DNA of 64,000 nucleotides, from contig OY970284.1 of assembly GCA_963715895.1 (NCBI GenBank), forward strand, positions 1,426,001 through 1,490,000, written 5' to 3'. Position numbers and translations under genes: made by a program. Under the pieces are notes generated by a model. It was not told where the DNA came from, made no database searches, and worked only from the letters and a program-made list of their open reading frames with translations. The stretch's first letter is position 1. Every line of letters starts with the position of its first letter. This DNA comes from JADGNZ01 sp963715895 (GTDB lineage Bacteria; Acidobacteriota; Thermoanaerobaculia; Gp7-AA8). Shown here one piece after another: positions 55,974 to 64,000 of the stretch.

Positions 55974-56545
55974 AACCGATCCATCTCAACCTCGCTTCGC
56001 GGCCCTTCCGCGACTACAGGCCGGTCTACGGCGTGGTCGTGGTCATGGCGCTGCTTACGGCGTTTCTGGCCCTGAACAACGTCGATACGTTTCTTCGCTA
56101 CCGCACGGAGACGAAGACGACCCGTGCGAACATCGACAAGCTCGAACAGCAGATCGCCGACGAACAGCGCAAAGCGGACACGCTCTCGCAGCGCCTCAAA
56201 GGGGTCGATCTCAAGCTCCTGGCTTCGCAGACGGAGTTCGCGAACGCGCAGCTCGCCGAGCGCGCCTTCTCCTGGAGCGAGTTGCTGGACCGCCTCGAGC
56301 GCGTATTGCCGCCCGACGTCCGGCTCCAGTCGGTGACGCCGTCCTTCGGCAAGGACGGGTTGGTCCATCTCTCGATGACCTGCATCACCAAGACCGGCGA
56401 CGGCCTGACGGCGACGATCAACCGGTTCAACGCCGACCCGCGCTTCGCGAATGCGTTCCCCACCCTTCAGACGGCGAACGTCGGCGAATACCACATCTCG
56501 CTCGGAGTCGACTACCGTCCGTCGATCGCCAGGAGGGTCGAATGA
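55970..56545 (+). CDS. pilN: PilN-like inner-membrane protein
   Basis: 191 aa. The N-terminus KPIHLNLASRPFRDYRP is the PilN motif (I-N-L-x-x-x-x-x-R) that binds PilM, followed by one membrane helix (VYGVVVVMALLTAFLALN), a coiled coil and a ferredoxin-like periplasmic domain. 4-bp overlaps with both neighbours. Confidence 0.88.
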   Translation: MKPIHLNLASRPFRDYRPVYGVVVVMALLTAFLALNNVDTFLRYRTETKTTRANIDKLEQQIADEQRKADTLSQRLKGVDLKLLASQTEFANAQLAERAFSWSELLDRLERVLPPDVRLQSVTPSFGKDGLVHLSMTCITKTGDGLTATINRFNADPRFANAFPTLQTANVGEYHISLGVDYRPSIARRVE

Positions 56546-57156
56546 TCTGGCGCGAGAAGCGAATCCTCCTGATCGTTCTCGGCCTGCTGCTGCTGGCGAA
56601 TACGATCTTCTTTTTCACGTACCGCGTGCAATACGTCAGCCGGCTTCAGGATCTCGACGCGCGGCAGGAGCAGGCGGTTGCCCGTCTGGATCAGGCCCGC
56701 CACGCGCGCATCACCACCGAACAGCAACTGGCCGCGTACAAGAAGGTGCAGAACGACCTCCAGGTTCTCTATAACGAGCGCTGGTCGACGGCGCTGCAGC
56801 GGTTGACGGCGCTGATCGACGAGGTCAGGCGGCTGGCCGCGGCCAGCCATCTCGAGCCGCCCAGCTATCAATTCACGTCCGGCGAGACCAAGAACACCAA
56901 CATCGTCACCAGCACCAAGGGCTCGATCGGCACCACCACGGTCGAGATCTCATTTACCGTGCAGGGGACCTATGAACAGGTACGCCGCCTCATCAATCTG
57001 CTGGAGCTCTCCGATCAGTTCGTGATCATCGACGGGATCAGCCTCGCCAGCAATCCGACGACGGCCGGAGACAAGACCCTGACACTCAACATTCGACTCA
57101 AGACCTTGTTCCGCGACGCGCGCACCGGCGCACCCTCACCGAGCAAACAGTTGTGA
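56542..57156 (+). CDS. pilO: PilO-like inner-membrane protein
   Basis: 204 aa. One N-terminal membrane helix (RILLIVLGLLLLANTIFFFTY), a coiled coil (RLQDLDARQEQAVARLDQARHARITTEQQLAAYKKVQ), then a periplasmic domain with VEISFTVQGTYEQVRRLINLLELSDQFVIIDGISL, characteristic of PilO. Forms the PilN-PilO periplasmic dimer. Confidence 0.88.
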   Translation: MIWREKRILLIVLGLLLLANTIFFFTYRVQYVSRLQDLDARQEQAVARLDQARHARITTEQQLAAYKKVQNDLQVLYNERWSTALQRLTALIDEVRRLAAASHLEPPSYQFTSGETKNTNIVTSTKGSIGTTTVEISFTVQGTYEQVRRLINLLELSDQFVIIDGISLASNPTTAGDKTLTLNIRLKTLFRDARTGAPSPSKQL

Positions 57157-57845
57157 TGGACTGGATGAACTGGAAAACCTGGACGACGATCGGCGTGATT
57201 CTCATCGCAATCTTTGCGATCTACGCGTTCGCGAATTCGCACGGCGGCGATGAGCCGCCTCCGCTTCCGGCGCCGGCGACGACTACCGCGCCGGCCTCCG
57301 CGCACAAGACGCGTGCACCGCAGACCGCCGGCACGCCCGGAGTCCCCATGCTGCACTCGGAGTGGCTCGACCCTCAGCCCGGCAATTACAAGATCGAGCG
57401 GAATCTGTTCGCCTTCAAGGAACCGCCGCCTCCACCACCGCCGCCGCCGCCCAAAGTCCAGCCACCGCCGCCCGACCAGGATCACGACGGCATCCCCGAT
57501 TTTCGCGACAACTGTCCGACGGTTTACAACCCCGATCAGGCGGACAGCGATCACAACGGCATCGGCGACGCATGCGACAAAGAGTGGCAGGCGTACATCA
57601 AGGCAAATCCCCCTCCGCCGCCCAAACCCGTGCCGCCTCAGTTCACGATGAAGTACATCGGAACGTTCGGACCGGCCGCCAATCCGATCGCGACGTTCGA
57701 AGGGAACGGCGAGATCGTCAACATTCGCGTCGGCGAAACGATCGACGGCAAGTTCGTCCTGCGCAGCATCGGGATCGAATCGGTCGAGATCGGCTTCGTC
57801 GGTTTCCCTGCCGACGAGAAAACGCGCGTGCCGCTCGGACAGTGA
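57153..57845 (+). CDS. PilP-position protein with thrombospondin-type-3-like calcium repeats
   Basis: 230 aa from GTG 57153 (ATG 57156 also possible), overlapping pilO. One membrane helix (WTTIGVILIAIFAIYAFA), a Pro-rich linker, then DQDHDGIPDFRDNCPTVYNPDQADSDHNGIGDACD, a thrombospondin type 3 repeat with calcium-binding Asp residues and two cysteines. A C-terminal beta domain follows (FTMKYIGTFGPAANPIATFEGNGEIVNIRVGETIDGKFVLRSIGIESVEIGF) that matches the PilP/GspC homology region linking to the secretin. The calcium repeat in this position is unusual. Confidence 0.8.
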   Translation: MMDWMNWKTWTTIGVILIAIFAIYAFANSHGGDEPPPLPAPATTTAPASAHKTRAPQTAGTPGVPMLHSEWLDPQPGNYKIERNLFAFKEPPPPPPPPPPKVQPPPPDQDHDGIPDFRDNCPTVYNPDQADSDHNGIGDACDKEWQAYIKANPPPPPKPVPPQFTMKYIGTFGPAANPIATFEGNGEIVNIRVGETIDGKFVLRSIGIESVEIGFVGFPADEKTRVPLGQ

Positions 57846-57894
57846 CTTTTGAAACGCAATCGCGTCGAAACATCAGAAGAATGAGGAGGGAGGA

Positions 57895-57993
57895 GGGAGC
57901 CGGGAATCGGGAGTCGGGAGTCGGAGAAAAACAAAAGCACGGTCTCTCCGGCCCCCGACCCCCGACCCCCGGCCCCCGACTCCCGGAAAACGA
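57895..57993. repeat. G-rich/C-rich inverted repeat before the secretin gene
   Basis: GGGAATCGGGAGTCGGGAGTCGG (about 57901-57925) is followed at about 57952-57990 by C-rich CCCCCGACCCCCGACCCCCGG and CGACTCCCGG, able to form a long hairpin; each arm is itself a short tandem repeat (GGGAGTC, CCCCCGA). It directly precedes the secretin ATG at 57994 and replaces a normal ribosome-binding site. Confidence 0.7.
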
Positions 57994-60453
57994 ATGAACC
58001 ATACGAAACTCGGAATTACAGCACTCGCGTTGTCTCTCACGGTGCTTTCCTGCACCAGCTACAGCGCGTTCAAGAAAGCGAAGACGGCCGAGCAGTCGAA
58101 GGACTGGGACCAGGCCGTCGCCGAGTACCAGAAGGCGATCGACGTCGATCCGTCGAACTCTCTCTACCGGGTCAATCTGTCGCGGGCGAAGCTCGAAGCG
58201 TCGCGCGTCCATTTCCAGAAGGGCAAAACGCTGCGTGCCTCCGCGCTCAACGCCCGCGGTGAGGATCAGGTGCGCCTGATGCAGCTGGCCGCCACGGAGC
58301 TGGAGCTGGTGATCTCGCTCGACCCGACCAACCAGTACGCGGCCGTCGAATACGGCAAGGCCGTCAACGCGCTCCGGGAAGCCTCGGCGGCCGGGAAGCC
58401 GATGACGATCGACGAGCTCAAGAAACGGGCGAAGGCCAACATCACCAAGTCACAGCCGCCGCAGCTCAACCCGAGCTCCGATCAGCCGATCTCCCTCTCA
58501 TTCCCGCACGAGACGCCGGTCAAGGAGATTTACAAGGCGCTGGGCAACGCCTTCGGCATCAACATCCTCTTCGATCAGGCCGTGAAGGACGACCGCATCG
58601 CCATCGAGCTGAAGGACGTCACCGCCCAGCAGGCTCTCGAGCGCCTCATGCAGGCCGCCAATCATTTCTACAAGGCACTCGACGAGAAAACCATCATCGT
58701 CGTCCCCGACAACCCGCAGGCCCGTCGCGACTACGAAGATCTGGTCATCCGCACCTTCTACCTGTCGAACGGCGATGCCGAGCAGGTCACGAACGTCGTC
58801 CGGACGATGATCGAGGCCCGCAACGTTTTCCCGCTGAAGGCGCTCAACGCCATCACCATCCGAGACACCGCCGACAAGGTGCGTATCGCCGAGAAGATCA
58901 TCGAAGCCAACGACAAGGCCAAGGCCGAAGTAGTCGTCGACGTCGAGCTGCTGCAGATCGATCTCGACAAACAGCAGGAAATGGGCGCCGTCGTACAGGG
59001 CCTCGGTGGCAACCTCAGCGCCGCAAACGTCCCGACCGACACCACCGGCAGCGCCCTTCCCGGGAGCCTGACCACGCTTCGCGGCATCCACAGCGCGAAC
59101 CTCAACTTTACGATTCCCTCCATCGCCTACAACTTCGTCAAGAACATCAGCAACTCCGAGACGCTGGCCAACCCCGAGCTCCGTATCTCCGAGGGGGAGA
59201 AGGCGACGTTGCACATCGGGCAGCGCGTTCCGGTGCCGGTGACGACGTTTCCAACGATCAATACCGCCACCAGCGGAGGTCTCGCCGGGCAGGCCACGTC
59301 CTTCCAGTATCAGGACGTCGGCATCAAGGTCTCCATCGAGCCGCGCGTCCACCACAACGGTGAGGTTACGCTCAAGCTGACCGTCGAAGTCTCCGACGTC
59401 GCTCCTACGGCAAACCAGTCGGATCAGCCGACGTTCAACACGCGCACGATCGAAGCGACCATCCGCCTCAAAGACGGTGAGACCAACTTCCTGGCCGGCC
59501 TCATTCAGCAGACCTCGGGGACCGGCAGCGCCAAGACCCCCTTCCTCGGCGACATCCCCATCCTCGGGCGTCTCTTCACGAAGGATAAGACCACGCACCA
59601 CCGCACCGACCTGATGCTGACGATGACGCCGCACATCATCCGCATGCCCGACATCACCGAGGACGATATGGCGCCGATGTGGGTCGGCACGCAGAGCAAC
59701 CTCAGCTTCCGCGGCCTCTCGCCACGGCTCGAGTCGCAGTCGACAGCCGACCCGTTCACCCCGCGCGCCACGCAACTGTTCCAGGCCAACGGCGTCGATG
59801 GGGACGGCAATCCGATTCCGCCCGGTAACCAGGCGGTCCCGAGCGACCCGTTCCGTGGCCGCACTCCGAATTCGCTACCGACGTTGCCGAACGGTCAGAA
59901 TCCTCCGAACGGTCAGAATCCTCCGAAGAACCCGCAGCCGGAGAGCAATCTCTCACCCCCGCCGGCGGGAATGGTGGTTCAGCCGGTCGTCGTACCGTCA
60001 GCGGCGATGGCCGAGAGCGTTGCCACGGACAACACCGGTCTGGCGCCGCGCATCGAGCCGCAACCGATGCGGCTGGCGTTCAAACCCGGCGAAGAGAAGA
60101 TGTGGAACGTCGTGGGGATGGATCTGGACGGCCTGACCACGCAGCAGATCATGCTCCACTACGACCCGCGCACGATCGACGTGAGCGAAGTCATCTTCGG
60201 TCCGGCGCTGGTGGTCGATCTGAAGACGCCGCCGGTGGCCACCATCGACCGCGAGCACGGCACCGTGCGCATCACCTCATCGAACGGCAAACCGCTGCAG
60301 TTCTACAACGGCGGCGGTGACATCGCCTCGCTGCGCGTGCGCGGGGGCGCTCCCGGCGATTCCTACCTCGTGCTCGAGAACCCAAACCTCACCAACGGCA
60401 GCGGCACAGTCGTCAATGCGTCGGTGTCGGGAGGCCACGCCAAGGTCGACTGA
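57994..60453 (+). CDS. Secretin (PilQ/GspD-like) lipoprotein with TPR start and cohesin-like tail
   Basis: 819 aa. Lipobox with C20 (LTVLSC). TPR-like helices at about 25-100 (SKDWDQAVAEYQKAIDVDPSNSLYRV). STN and N-domains at about 165-330 (ISLSFPHETPVKEIYKALGNAFGINILFD; VIRTFYLSNGDAEQVTNVVRTMI). Secretin core at about 385-565 (VPVPVTTFPTIN...SFQYQDVGIKVSIEPRVHHNGEVTLKL...GLIQQTSGTGSAKTPFLGDIPILGRLF). A low-complexity linker with NGQNPP repeats is followed by a cohesin-like beta domain (685-819, FKPGEEKMWNVVGMDLDGLTTQQIMLHYDPRTIDV). Forms the outer-membrane pore. The cohesin-like tail recurs in Acidobacteriota-type secretins. Confidence 0.9.
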   Translation: MNHTKLGITALALSLTVLSCTSYSAFKKAKTAEQSKDWDQAVAEYQKAIDVDPSNSLYRVNLSRAKLEASRVHFQKGKTLRASALNARGEDQVRLMQLAATELELVISLDPTNQYAAVEYGKAVNALREASAAGKPMTIDELKKRAKANITKSQPPQLNPSSDQPISLSFPHETPVKEIYKALGNAFGINILFDQAVKDDRIAIELKDVTAQQALERLMQAANHFYKALDEKTIIVVPDNPQARRDYEDLVIRTFYLSNGDAEQVTNVVRTMIEARNVFPLKALNAITIRDTADKVRIAEKIIEANDKAKAEVVVDVELLQIDLDKQQEMGAVVQGLGGNLSAANVPTDTTGSALPGSLTTLRGIHSANLNFTIPSIAYNFVKNISNSETLANPELRISEGEKATLHIGQRVPVPVTTFPTINTATSGGLAGQATSFQYQDVGIKVSIEPRVHHNGEVTLKLTVEVSDVAPTANQSDQPTFNTRTIEATIRLKDGETNFLAGLIQQTSGTGSAKTPFLGDIPILGRLFTKDKTTHHRTDLMLTMTPHIIRMPDITEDDMAPMWVGTQSNLSFRGLSPRLESQSTADPFTPRATQLFQANGVDGDGNPIPPGNQAVPSDPFRGRTPNSLPTLPNGQNPPNGQNPPKNPQPESNLSPPPAGMVVQPVVVPSAAMAESVATDNTGLAPRIEPQPMRLAFKPGEEKMWNVVGMDLDGLTTQQIMLHYDPRTIDVSEVIFGPALVVDLKTPPVATIDREHGTVRITSSNGKPLQFYNGGGDIASLRVRGGAPGDSYLVLENPNLTNGSGTVVNASVSGGHAKVD

Positions 60454-60944
60454 TGAACGCCCGCCGCTCAAGCAACGCCGGCTTTACCGTCGCGGAACTG
60501 ATCACCGTCGTGGCGATCATCGGCATCCTGGCCTCGGTGGCCATGCCGCTGGCCAACTTCGGCATCCGCCGGCAGAAGGAGATCGAGCTGCACGAAAAGC
60601 TGCGCAGGATCACCGAGGCCATCGACCGCTACCACGAGCTGCGCATGCAGCCGCCGGGAAGTCCGGCAGCGATGAAGGATCCGCCCAATCTCGAACAGGG
60701 ACCGTGGCCGAAGGATCTCGAAGAGCTGACCAAGCCGCTCGAGGTCAACAGCGGCCAGAAAGTCCGTTTGCTCCGTGTGCGAGACCTCATCGATCCGATG
60801 ACCAACAAGTCGGAGTGGAACATTCTGTCGGCCGACGACGATCCTGATGCCGAGGGATCGAGCTCGCCCAAGAACGTGTACGAGATTCACTCGAAATCAA
60901 CCGCGCCGGCCCTGGACGGGAAGACGCATTACAACGAATGGTGA
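60453..60944 (+). CDS. Type II pseudopilin (GspG-like)
   Basis: 163 aa, overlapping the secretin stop. Prepilin leader and helix: NAGFTVAELITVVAIIGILASVAMPLANFGI with cleavage G/F and E5 present. Then a helical spine ending in a short globular domain. Overlaps the next pseudopilin by 7 bp. Confidence 0.9.
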   Translation: MNARRSSNAGFTVAELITVVAIIGILASVAMPLANFGIRRQKEIELHEKLRRITEAIDRYHELRMQPPGSPAAMKDPPNLEQGPWPKDLEELTKPLEVNSGQKVRLLRVRDLIDPMTNKSEWNILSADDDPDAEGSSSPKNVYEIHSKSTAPALDGKTHYNEW

Positions 60945-61396
60945 TGAACCCGGGAGCCACCGTGAAACGACGCCGCAAACAACAATCCGGCTTCACCCTC
61001 ATCGAGCTGATCGTCGTCGTCACGATCATCGGCATTCTGGCCGCCGTGGCCATCTCCAACGTCCGGTGGGCGCAGACGAAGGCGCGCGAATCGGCCCTGC
61101 GCCACGATCTGTTCGAGATGCGCAAATCGATCGACGACTATTACGCCGACAAGCAGAAGTATCCCGAGAGCCTGCAGACGCTCCAGCAGGAGCACTATCT
61201 GCGCAACGTTCCGAAGGACCCGATGACCGGCAAGGTGGATTGGGAGGAAGTGCAGAACACCCCCGATCCCTCGGATCCGAACTCGGTACCGACCGATCCG
61301 GCAGCGGCCTCCGAGAATGCCGCCCCCGGCATCTACGACATACACAGCTCGGCACCCGGCAATGGACTCGATGGCACACCGTACAAGAGCTGGTGA
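60938..61396 (+). CDS. Major pseudopilin-like protein (GspG-like)
   Basis: 152 aa; ATG 60938 or the later ATG at 60944. Leader KRRRKQQSG/FTLIELIVVVTIIGILAAVAISNV with E5, followed by DDYYADKQKYPESLQTLQQEHYLRNVPKDPMTGKVDWEEV, the GspG pattern including the P-x-D-P-M-T-G-K segment. Probably the main pseudopilin of the machine. Confidence 0.92.
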   Translation: MVMNPGATVKRRRKQQSGFTLIELIVVVTIIGILAAVAISNVRWAQTKARESALRHDLFEMRKSIDDYYADKQKYPESLQTLQQEHYLRNVPKDPMTGKVDWEEVQNTPDPSDPNSVPTDPAAASENAAPGIYDIHSSAPGNGLDGTPYKSW

Positions 61397-61397
61397 G

Positions 61398-62084
61398 GTG
61401 CGCGTAACCGCGGAGAAGGGCTTCACTCTCGCCGGCCTCCTCGTGATCATGACCATCCTGATGATCTTCGTGGCCTACACGGTGCCGCGGCAGTGGTCGA
61501 CCATCATGAAGCGGGAGCGCGAGCGCGAGACGATTTACGCCATGCAGCAGTACGCAAAGGCCATCACCGAGTTCCGGCTCAAGAACAACACCTACCCGAC
61601 CTCGCCGCAACAGCTCAAAGACGCGCGCATGCCGCGCATGATCCGCGGACCGAAAGGGGAATTCGTCGATCCACTGACGGGTGAGGTGGACTGGCTGGTC
61701 ATCCCGCAGTCGGCCGCCAACACGCTGCCGGCACACAACATCACGAACGCGAACGCGAATGGCCCCGGTGCGCCGCCACCGCCCCAGGGCTCGCAGACGA
61801 CTAGTACCCCGCCGAGCAACACCGACACCTCGTCGACCAGCTCGACGTCGACCAGCTCGACGTCTACCAGCGATACGAACCCCACTGGCCCCCCCGCCCT
61901 GCCCGGTATCGCCATCAAGGACTACGCCGGCGGCCCCTTCATCGGCGTCCGCCCTCCCACTCACGGCAAAGCGCTCATCAGCCTCTACGGCGCCGATACC
62001 TACGAGACCTGGATCTACACGACGCTGGACTACGAACAGGAAAAAGGGTTGCGGATCACCGCCGCCTCGACCGTTTACCACTAG
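61398..62084 (+). CDS. Minor pseudopilin lacking Glu5
   Basis: About 228 aa from GTG 61398, which gives a short leader (RVTAEKG); ATG 61371 would overlap the previous gene. Mature helix FTLAGLLVIMTILMIFVAYTVP has Gly where Glu5 normally stands, as in tip (GspK-type) pseudopilins. Then a GspG-like segment (TYPTSPQQLKDARMPRMIRGPKGEFVDPLTGEVDW) and a Ser/Thr-rich linker with STSSTSTS repeats. Last gene of the operon. Confidence 0.82.
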   Translation: MRVTAEKGFTLAGLLVIMTILMIFVAYTVPRQWSTIMKRERERETIYAMQQYAKAITEFRLKNNTYPTSPQQLKDARMPRMIRGPKGEFVDPLTGEVDWLVIPQSAANTLPAHNITNANANGPGAPPPPQGSQTTSTPPSNTDTSSTSSTSTSSTSTSDTNPTGPPALPGIAIKDYAGGPFIGVRPPTHGKALISLYGADTYETWIYTTLDYEQEKGLRITAASTVYH

Positions 62085-62212
62085 GCCGGCACGGCCGGCG
62101 GCGCTGGTTGCCCAAGGCTCGGCCGGCAGTGGCGCAAAGAACGTTCTACCGCGCAGGTTCCTGGACCGTATTCTCACACTCTCACTTAAATCATCAGCAC
62201 CCTGTTACCCGT
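62085..62212. other. Intergenic region after the pilus operon
   Basis: A GC-rich inverted stretch right after the stop (GGCCGGCACGGCCGG) may act as a weak terminator. The segment CACTTAAATC...CTGTTACCC matches the one at 5540-5580, so the repeat begins near 62170. Confidence 0.5.
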
Positions 62213-62430
62213 CGAGGGCCTTCTCCCCCAGCGCTTTTCAGCTGGGGGAGAAGGTGCCGACAGGCGGATGAGGGGGCGTTCACGCGTGCGTCATTCCGGC
62301 GCGAGTGGTGCGTTCAAAGCGGCCCGTTGGCCAACGACGCAAGAATCGTTTCTGACGCGTATACGCCCTCCTCATCCGCCTGTCGGCACCTTCTCCTCCC
62401 GCAAAAAACCGCGGGAGGAGAAGGCTCTCG
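62213..62430. repeat. REP-like palindromes in inverted pair (BIME-like)
   Basis: Copy A (62213-62277) and copy B (62366-62430, inverted) share CGAG(G/A)GCCTTCTCC...GGAGAAGGTGCCGACAGGCGGATGAGG; each forms a hairpin around a short AT-richer loop. A 90-bp spacer lies between. The same element at 5538-5616/7210 is split by IS110. No RAYT transposase gene is in the window. Confidence 0.88.
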
Positions 62431-62517
62431 GCGAAAGGGCGTAGCAAGAAACGAAGCAATGCTGTGAGATATGCGGTGGGACCTTTTGGGGGCGCGGGCC
62501 ACTACAATCCCGCTCGC

Positions 62518-63804
62518 ATGTCATCCAAGATGGAAAGCGTCAGCCGCTACGTCCTCCCCTCGGGGCTGACGATCATCATCGAAACTCTCCCGTACGTCCG
62601 CTCCGTGGCGCTCGGCTACTACCTGCGCAGCGGCTCGGCGGTGGAGTCGGAGGAGCACAGCGGGGCGTCGCACTTTCTCGAGCACCTGGTGTTCAAGGGG
62701 ACGGCCACCCGGTCGACGAGCGACATCGCCAAAGTGATCGACATCCTCGGCGGCGACGTCGATGCCTTCACCGGCAAGGAGTACACGTCCTTTTACTGTC
62801 ACGTGCTCGACGAGCAGATCATGACGGCCCTCGGCCTGCTGACCGACATCGTCATCTCGCCGCGCTTCACCGACGACGATCTGGAAGTCGAGCGCGGCGT
62901 CATCCTCGAAGAGATCAAGATGGTCGAGGACACGCCGGACGACCTCGTTCACGAGATCTTCGTCACCGCCTTCTGGCCCGATCATCCGCTCGGCCGTCCG
63001 ATTCTCGGCACCGAGGAGACCGTGAACCGCCTCGGGCGGAAACAGATCGTGGCGCACTACGACGAGACCTTTCATCCCTCGAACATGATCTTCTGCGCCT
63101 CGGGAAATGTGCGCCCCGAGGACATTCTGCCGTTTCTCGAGAAGACGTTCGCCAACGACACCAAACCGCCCATGGCGCGCACGTGGTCCGCGCCGACGCC
63201 GGCACAGCACGTGATCCTCCGCGAAAAGCGGGAGCTGGAACAGGTTCACCTCTGCCTAGGCTCGCGCGGATTCCCGCAGCAGGGGGATGAGCGCTATGCC
63301 GCGGCACTTTTCAACGCCATCCTCGGCGGCGGCATGTCCTCGCGCCTCTTCCAGCGCATCCGCGAGAAAATGGGGCTGGTCTACACCGTGATGTCGTACC
63401 ACAACGGCTACGTCAACGGCGGCTATGAGGCCATCTACGCCGCCTGTGCGCCGAAAAACCTCAAACGCGTCCTGGACATGACCCTCGCCGAGATGCGCCT
63501 GATCAAGAGCGGCGGCGCCACCCCGGACGAGCTGAGCTCGGCGAAGCTGCACCTCAAAGGGTCGATCCTGCTGTCGCTGGAATCGACCGTCAGCCGCATG
63601 TCGGGCCTGGCCAGGCAGGAGTACTACTTCGGCCGCCAGTTCTCCCCTGACGAGATCACCGCCGCCATCGACGCCGTCACCCTGGAAGACATCGCCAACG
63701 TCGCCGCCACCATCGTCGATCCCGAATCGCTCTCCCTCACGCTGATCGGAAATCTGAAGTCGCCGGGGATTTCGACGGACATGCTGCGCAAGGCGGTGGC
63801 CTGA
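62518..63804 (+). CDS. M16-family zinc peptidase (processing-peptidase type)
   Basis: 428 aa from ATG 62518; the frame continues upstream but only this start fits family length. The inverted zinc motif HFLEH (H52, E55, H56) with downstream glutamate in GVILEEIKMVEDTPDD is present, followed by the C-terminal half with GGGMSSRLFQRIREKMGLVYTVMSYH, the R/Y motif. Single-chain bacterial M16B peptidases degrade or process small peptides. It is probably cytosolic, as no signal peptide is seen. Confidence 0.93.
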   Translation: MSSKMESVSRYVLPSGLTIIIETLPYVRSVALGYYLRSGSAVESEEHSGASHFLEHLVFKGTATRSTSDIAKVIDILGGDVDAFTGKEYTSFYCHVLDEQIMTALGLLTDIVISPRFTDDDLEVERGVILEEIKMVEDTPDDLVHEIFVTAFWPDHPLGRPILGTEETVNRLGRKQIVAHYDETFHPSNMIFCASGNVRPEDILPFLEKTFANDTKPPMARTWSAPTPAQHVILREKRELEQVHLCLGSRGFPQQGDERYAAALFNAILGGGMSSRLFQRIREKMGLVYTVMSYHNGYVNGGYEAIYAACAPKNLKRVLDMTLAEMRLIKSGGATPDELSSAKLHLKGSILLSLESTVSRMSGLARQEYYFGRQFSPDEITAAIDAVTLEDIANVAATIVDPESLSLTLIGNLKSPGISTDMLRKAVA

Positions 63805-63903
63805 CGTCACGGTTTGTGGGGCACCAGGCTGTGCAACGCAAATTTTCAGAGGCAGTTGGCCGGGCTCTTGTGTACTCTTCGCACCGAAGGAGGGTTCCCG
63901 CCC

Positions 63904-64000
63904 ATGCCCGCTCCCGTCATCGTTCCACGGGACAAGTCTCTCGATCAGGTGCTCAGCACCGATCAGGTTTACATGCTCATCATCGGTTCGAGCCGGCGCG
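63904..64000 (+). CDS. Partial gene, N-terminus only; possibly RNA polymerase omega-like
   Basis: AAGGAGGG precedes the ATG and 32 codons are visible (PAPVIVPRDKSLDQVLSTDQVYMLIIGSSRR). The end resembles the segment of RpoZ before its conserved R-A-R-Q-L, but the gene runs out of the window, so this is a weak guess. Confidence 0.35.
   Translation, partial: MPAPVIVPRDKSLDQVLSTDQVYMLIIGSSRR

Overview
The window is high-GC bacterial DNA. A type IV pilus/type II secretion-like locus lies at both ends, and an accessory region rich in mobile elements lies between. A secretin with a cohesin-like tail, pseudopilins, PilM-N-O-P, many two-component proteins, a Cus/Czc-type metal efflux operon and REP-like palindromes suggest Acidobacteriota or a related phylum. 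That placement is inference; there is no rRNA or other firm taxonomic marker.

Layout. 1-5.5 kb: two large pilus-tip/minor-pilin proteins (PilW-like, PilX-like). 5.6-7.2 kb: an IS110-family element inserted inside a REP-like palindrome. 7.4-18.1 kb: a streptogramin-lyase-like propeller with a Cys-rich lipoprotein, a DUF2752 membrane protein, an OmpR-type two-component pair, a YncE-like propeller, a PepSY protein, a large hybrid kinase with a single-domain regulator, and a CPBP protease. 18.1-19.4 kb: a thioredoxin-like/TPR protein with an in-frame TGA exactly at the first cysteine of its CxxC motif, a candidate selenoprotein. 19.4-27.4 kb: an 8-kb transposon with perfect 16-bp inverted ends, an 8-bp target duplication and an IS1-family transposase. 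Its cargo is an Ntn-hydrolase-like protein, an Ig-like secreted protein, a HipA-like kinase with a DUF3037 partner, and several small DNA-binding proteins. 27.4-35.2 kb: a MocR-type regulator and a Cus-like efflux operon, both with frameshifts. 35.2-48.6 kb: hypothetical secreted proteins, kinases, a LexA-type peptidase fragment diverging from an XRE/TPR pair, a 21-bp tandem repeat, a thermolysin-like protease with two unknown partners, and an IS630 element. 48.8-52.1 kb: a multi-PAS kinase and a REC-GGDEF regulator. 52.2-62.1 kb: the pilus/secretion assembly operon pilC-pilB-pilM-pilN-pilO-pilP-secretin-three pseudopilins. 62.2-64 kb: a REP pair, an M16 peptidase and a partial gene.

Three results come directly from the bases. 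First, the IS110 element can be delimited to the base, and its upstream non-coding region holds four guide segments that match target and donor on both sides of the AG core, giving a reconstructed bridge RNA. Second, the 8-kb IS1-type transposon is defined by its ends and target duplication. Third, the UGA in the thioredoxin motif reads U-x-x-C.

Single-base frameshifts in pilB, the MocR regulator, an AraC-like gene and six times in cusA all fall in otherwise intact coding sequence. Residual assembly indels are therefore a real possibility, and none of these genes should be called dead without read support.
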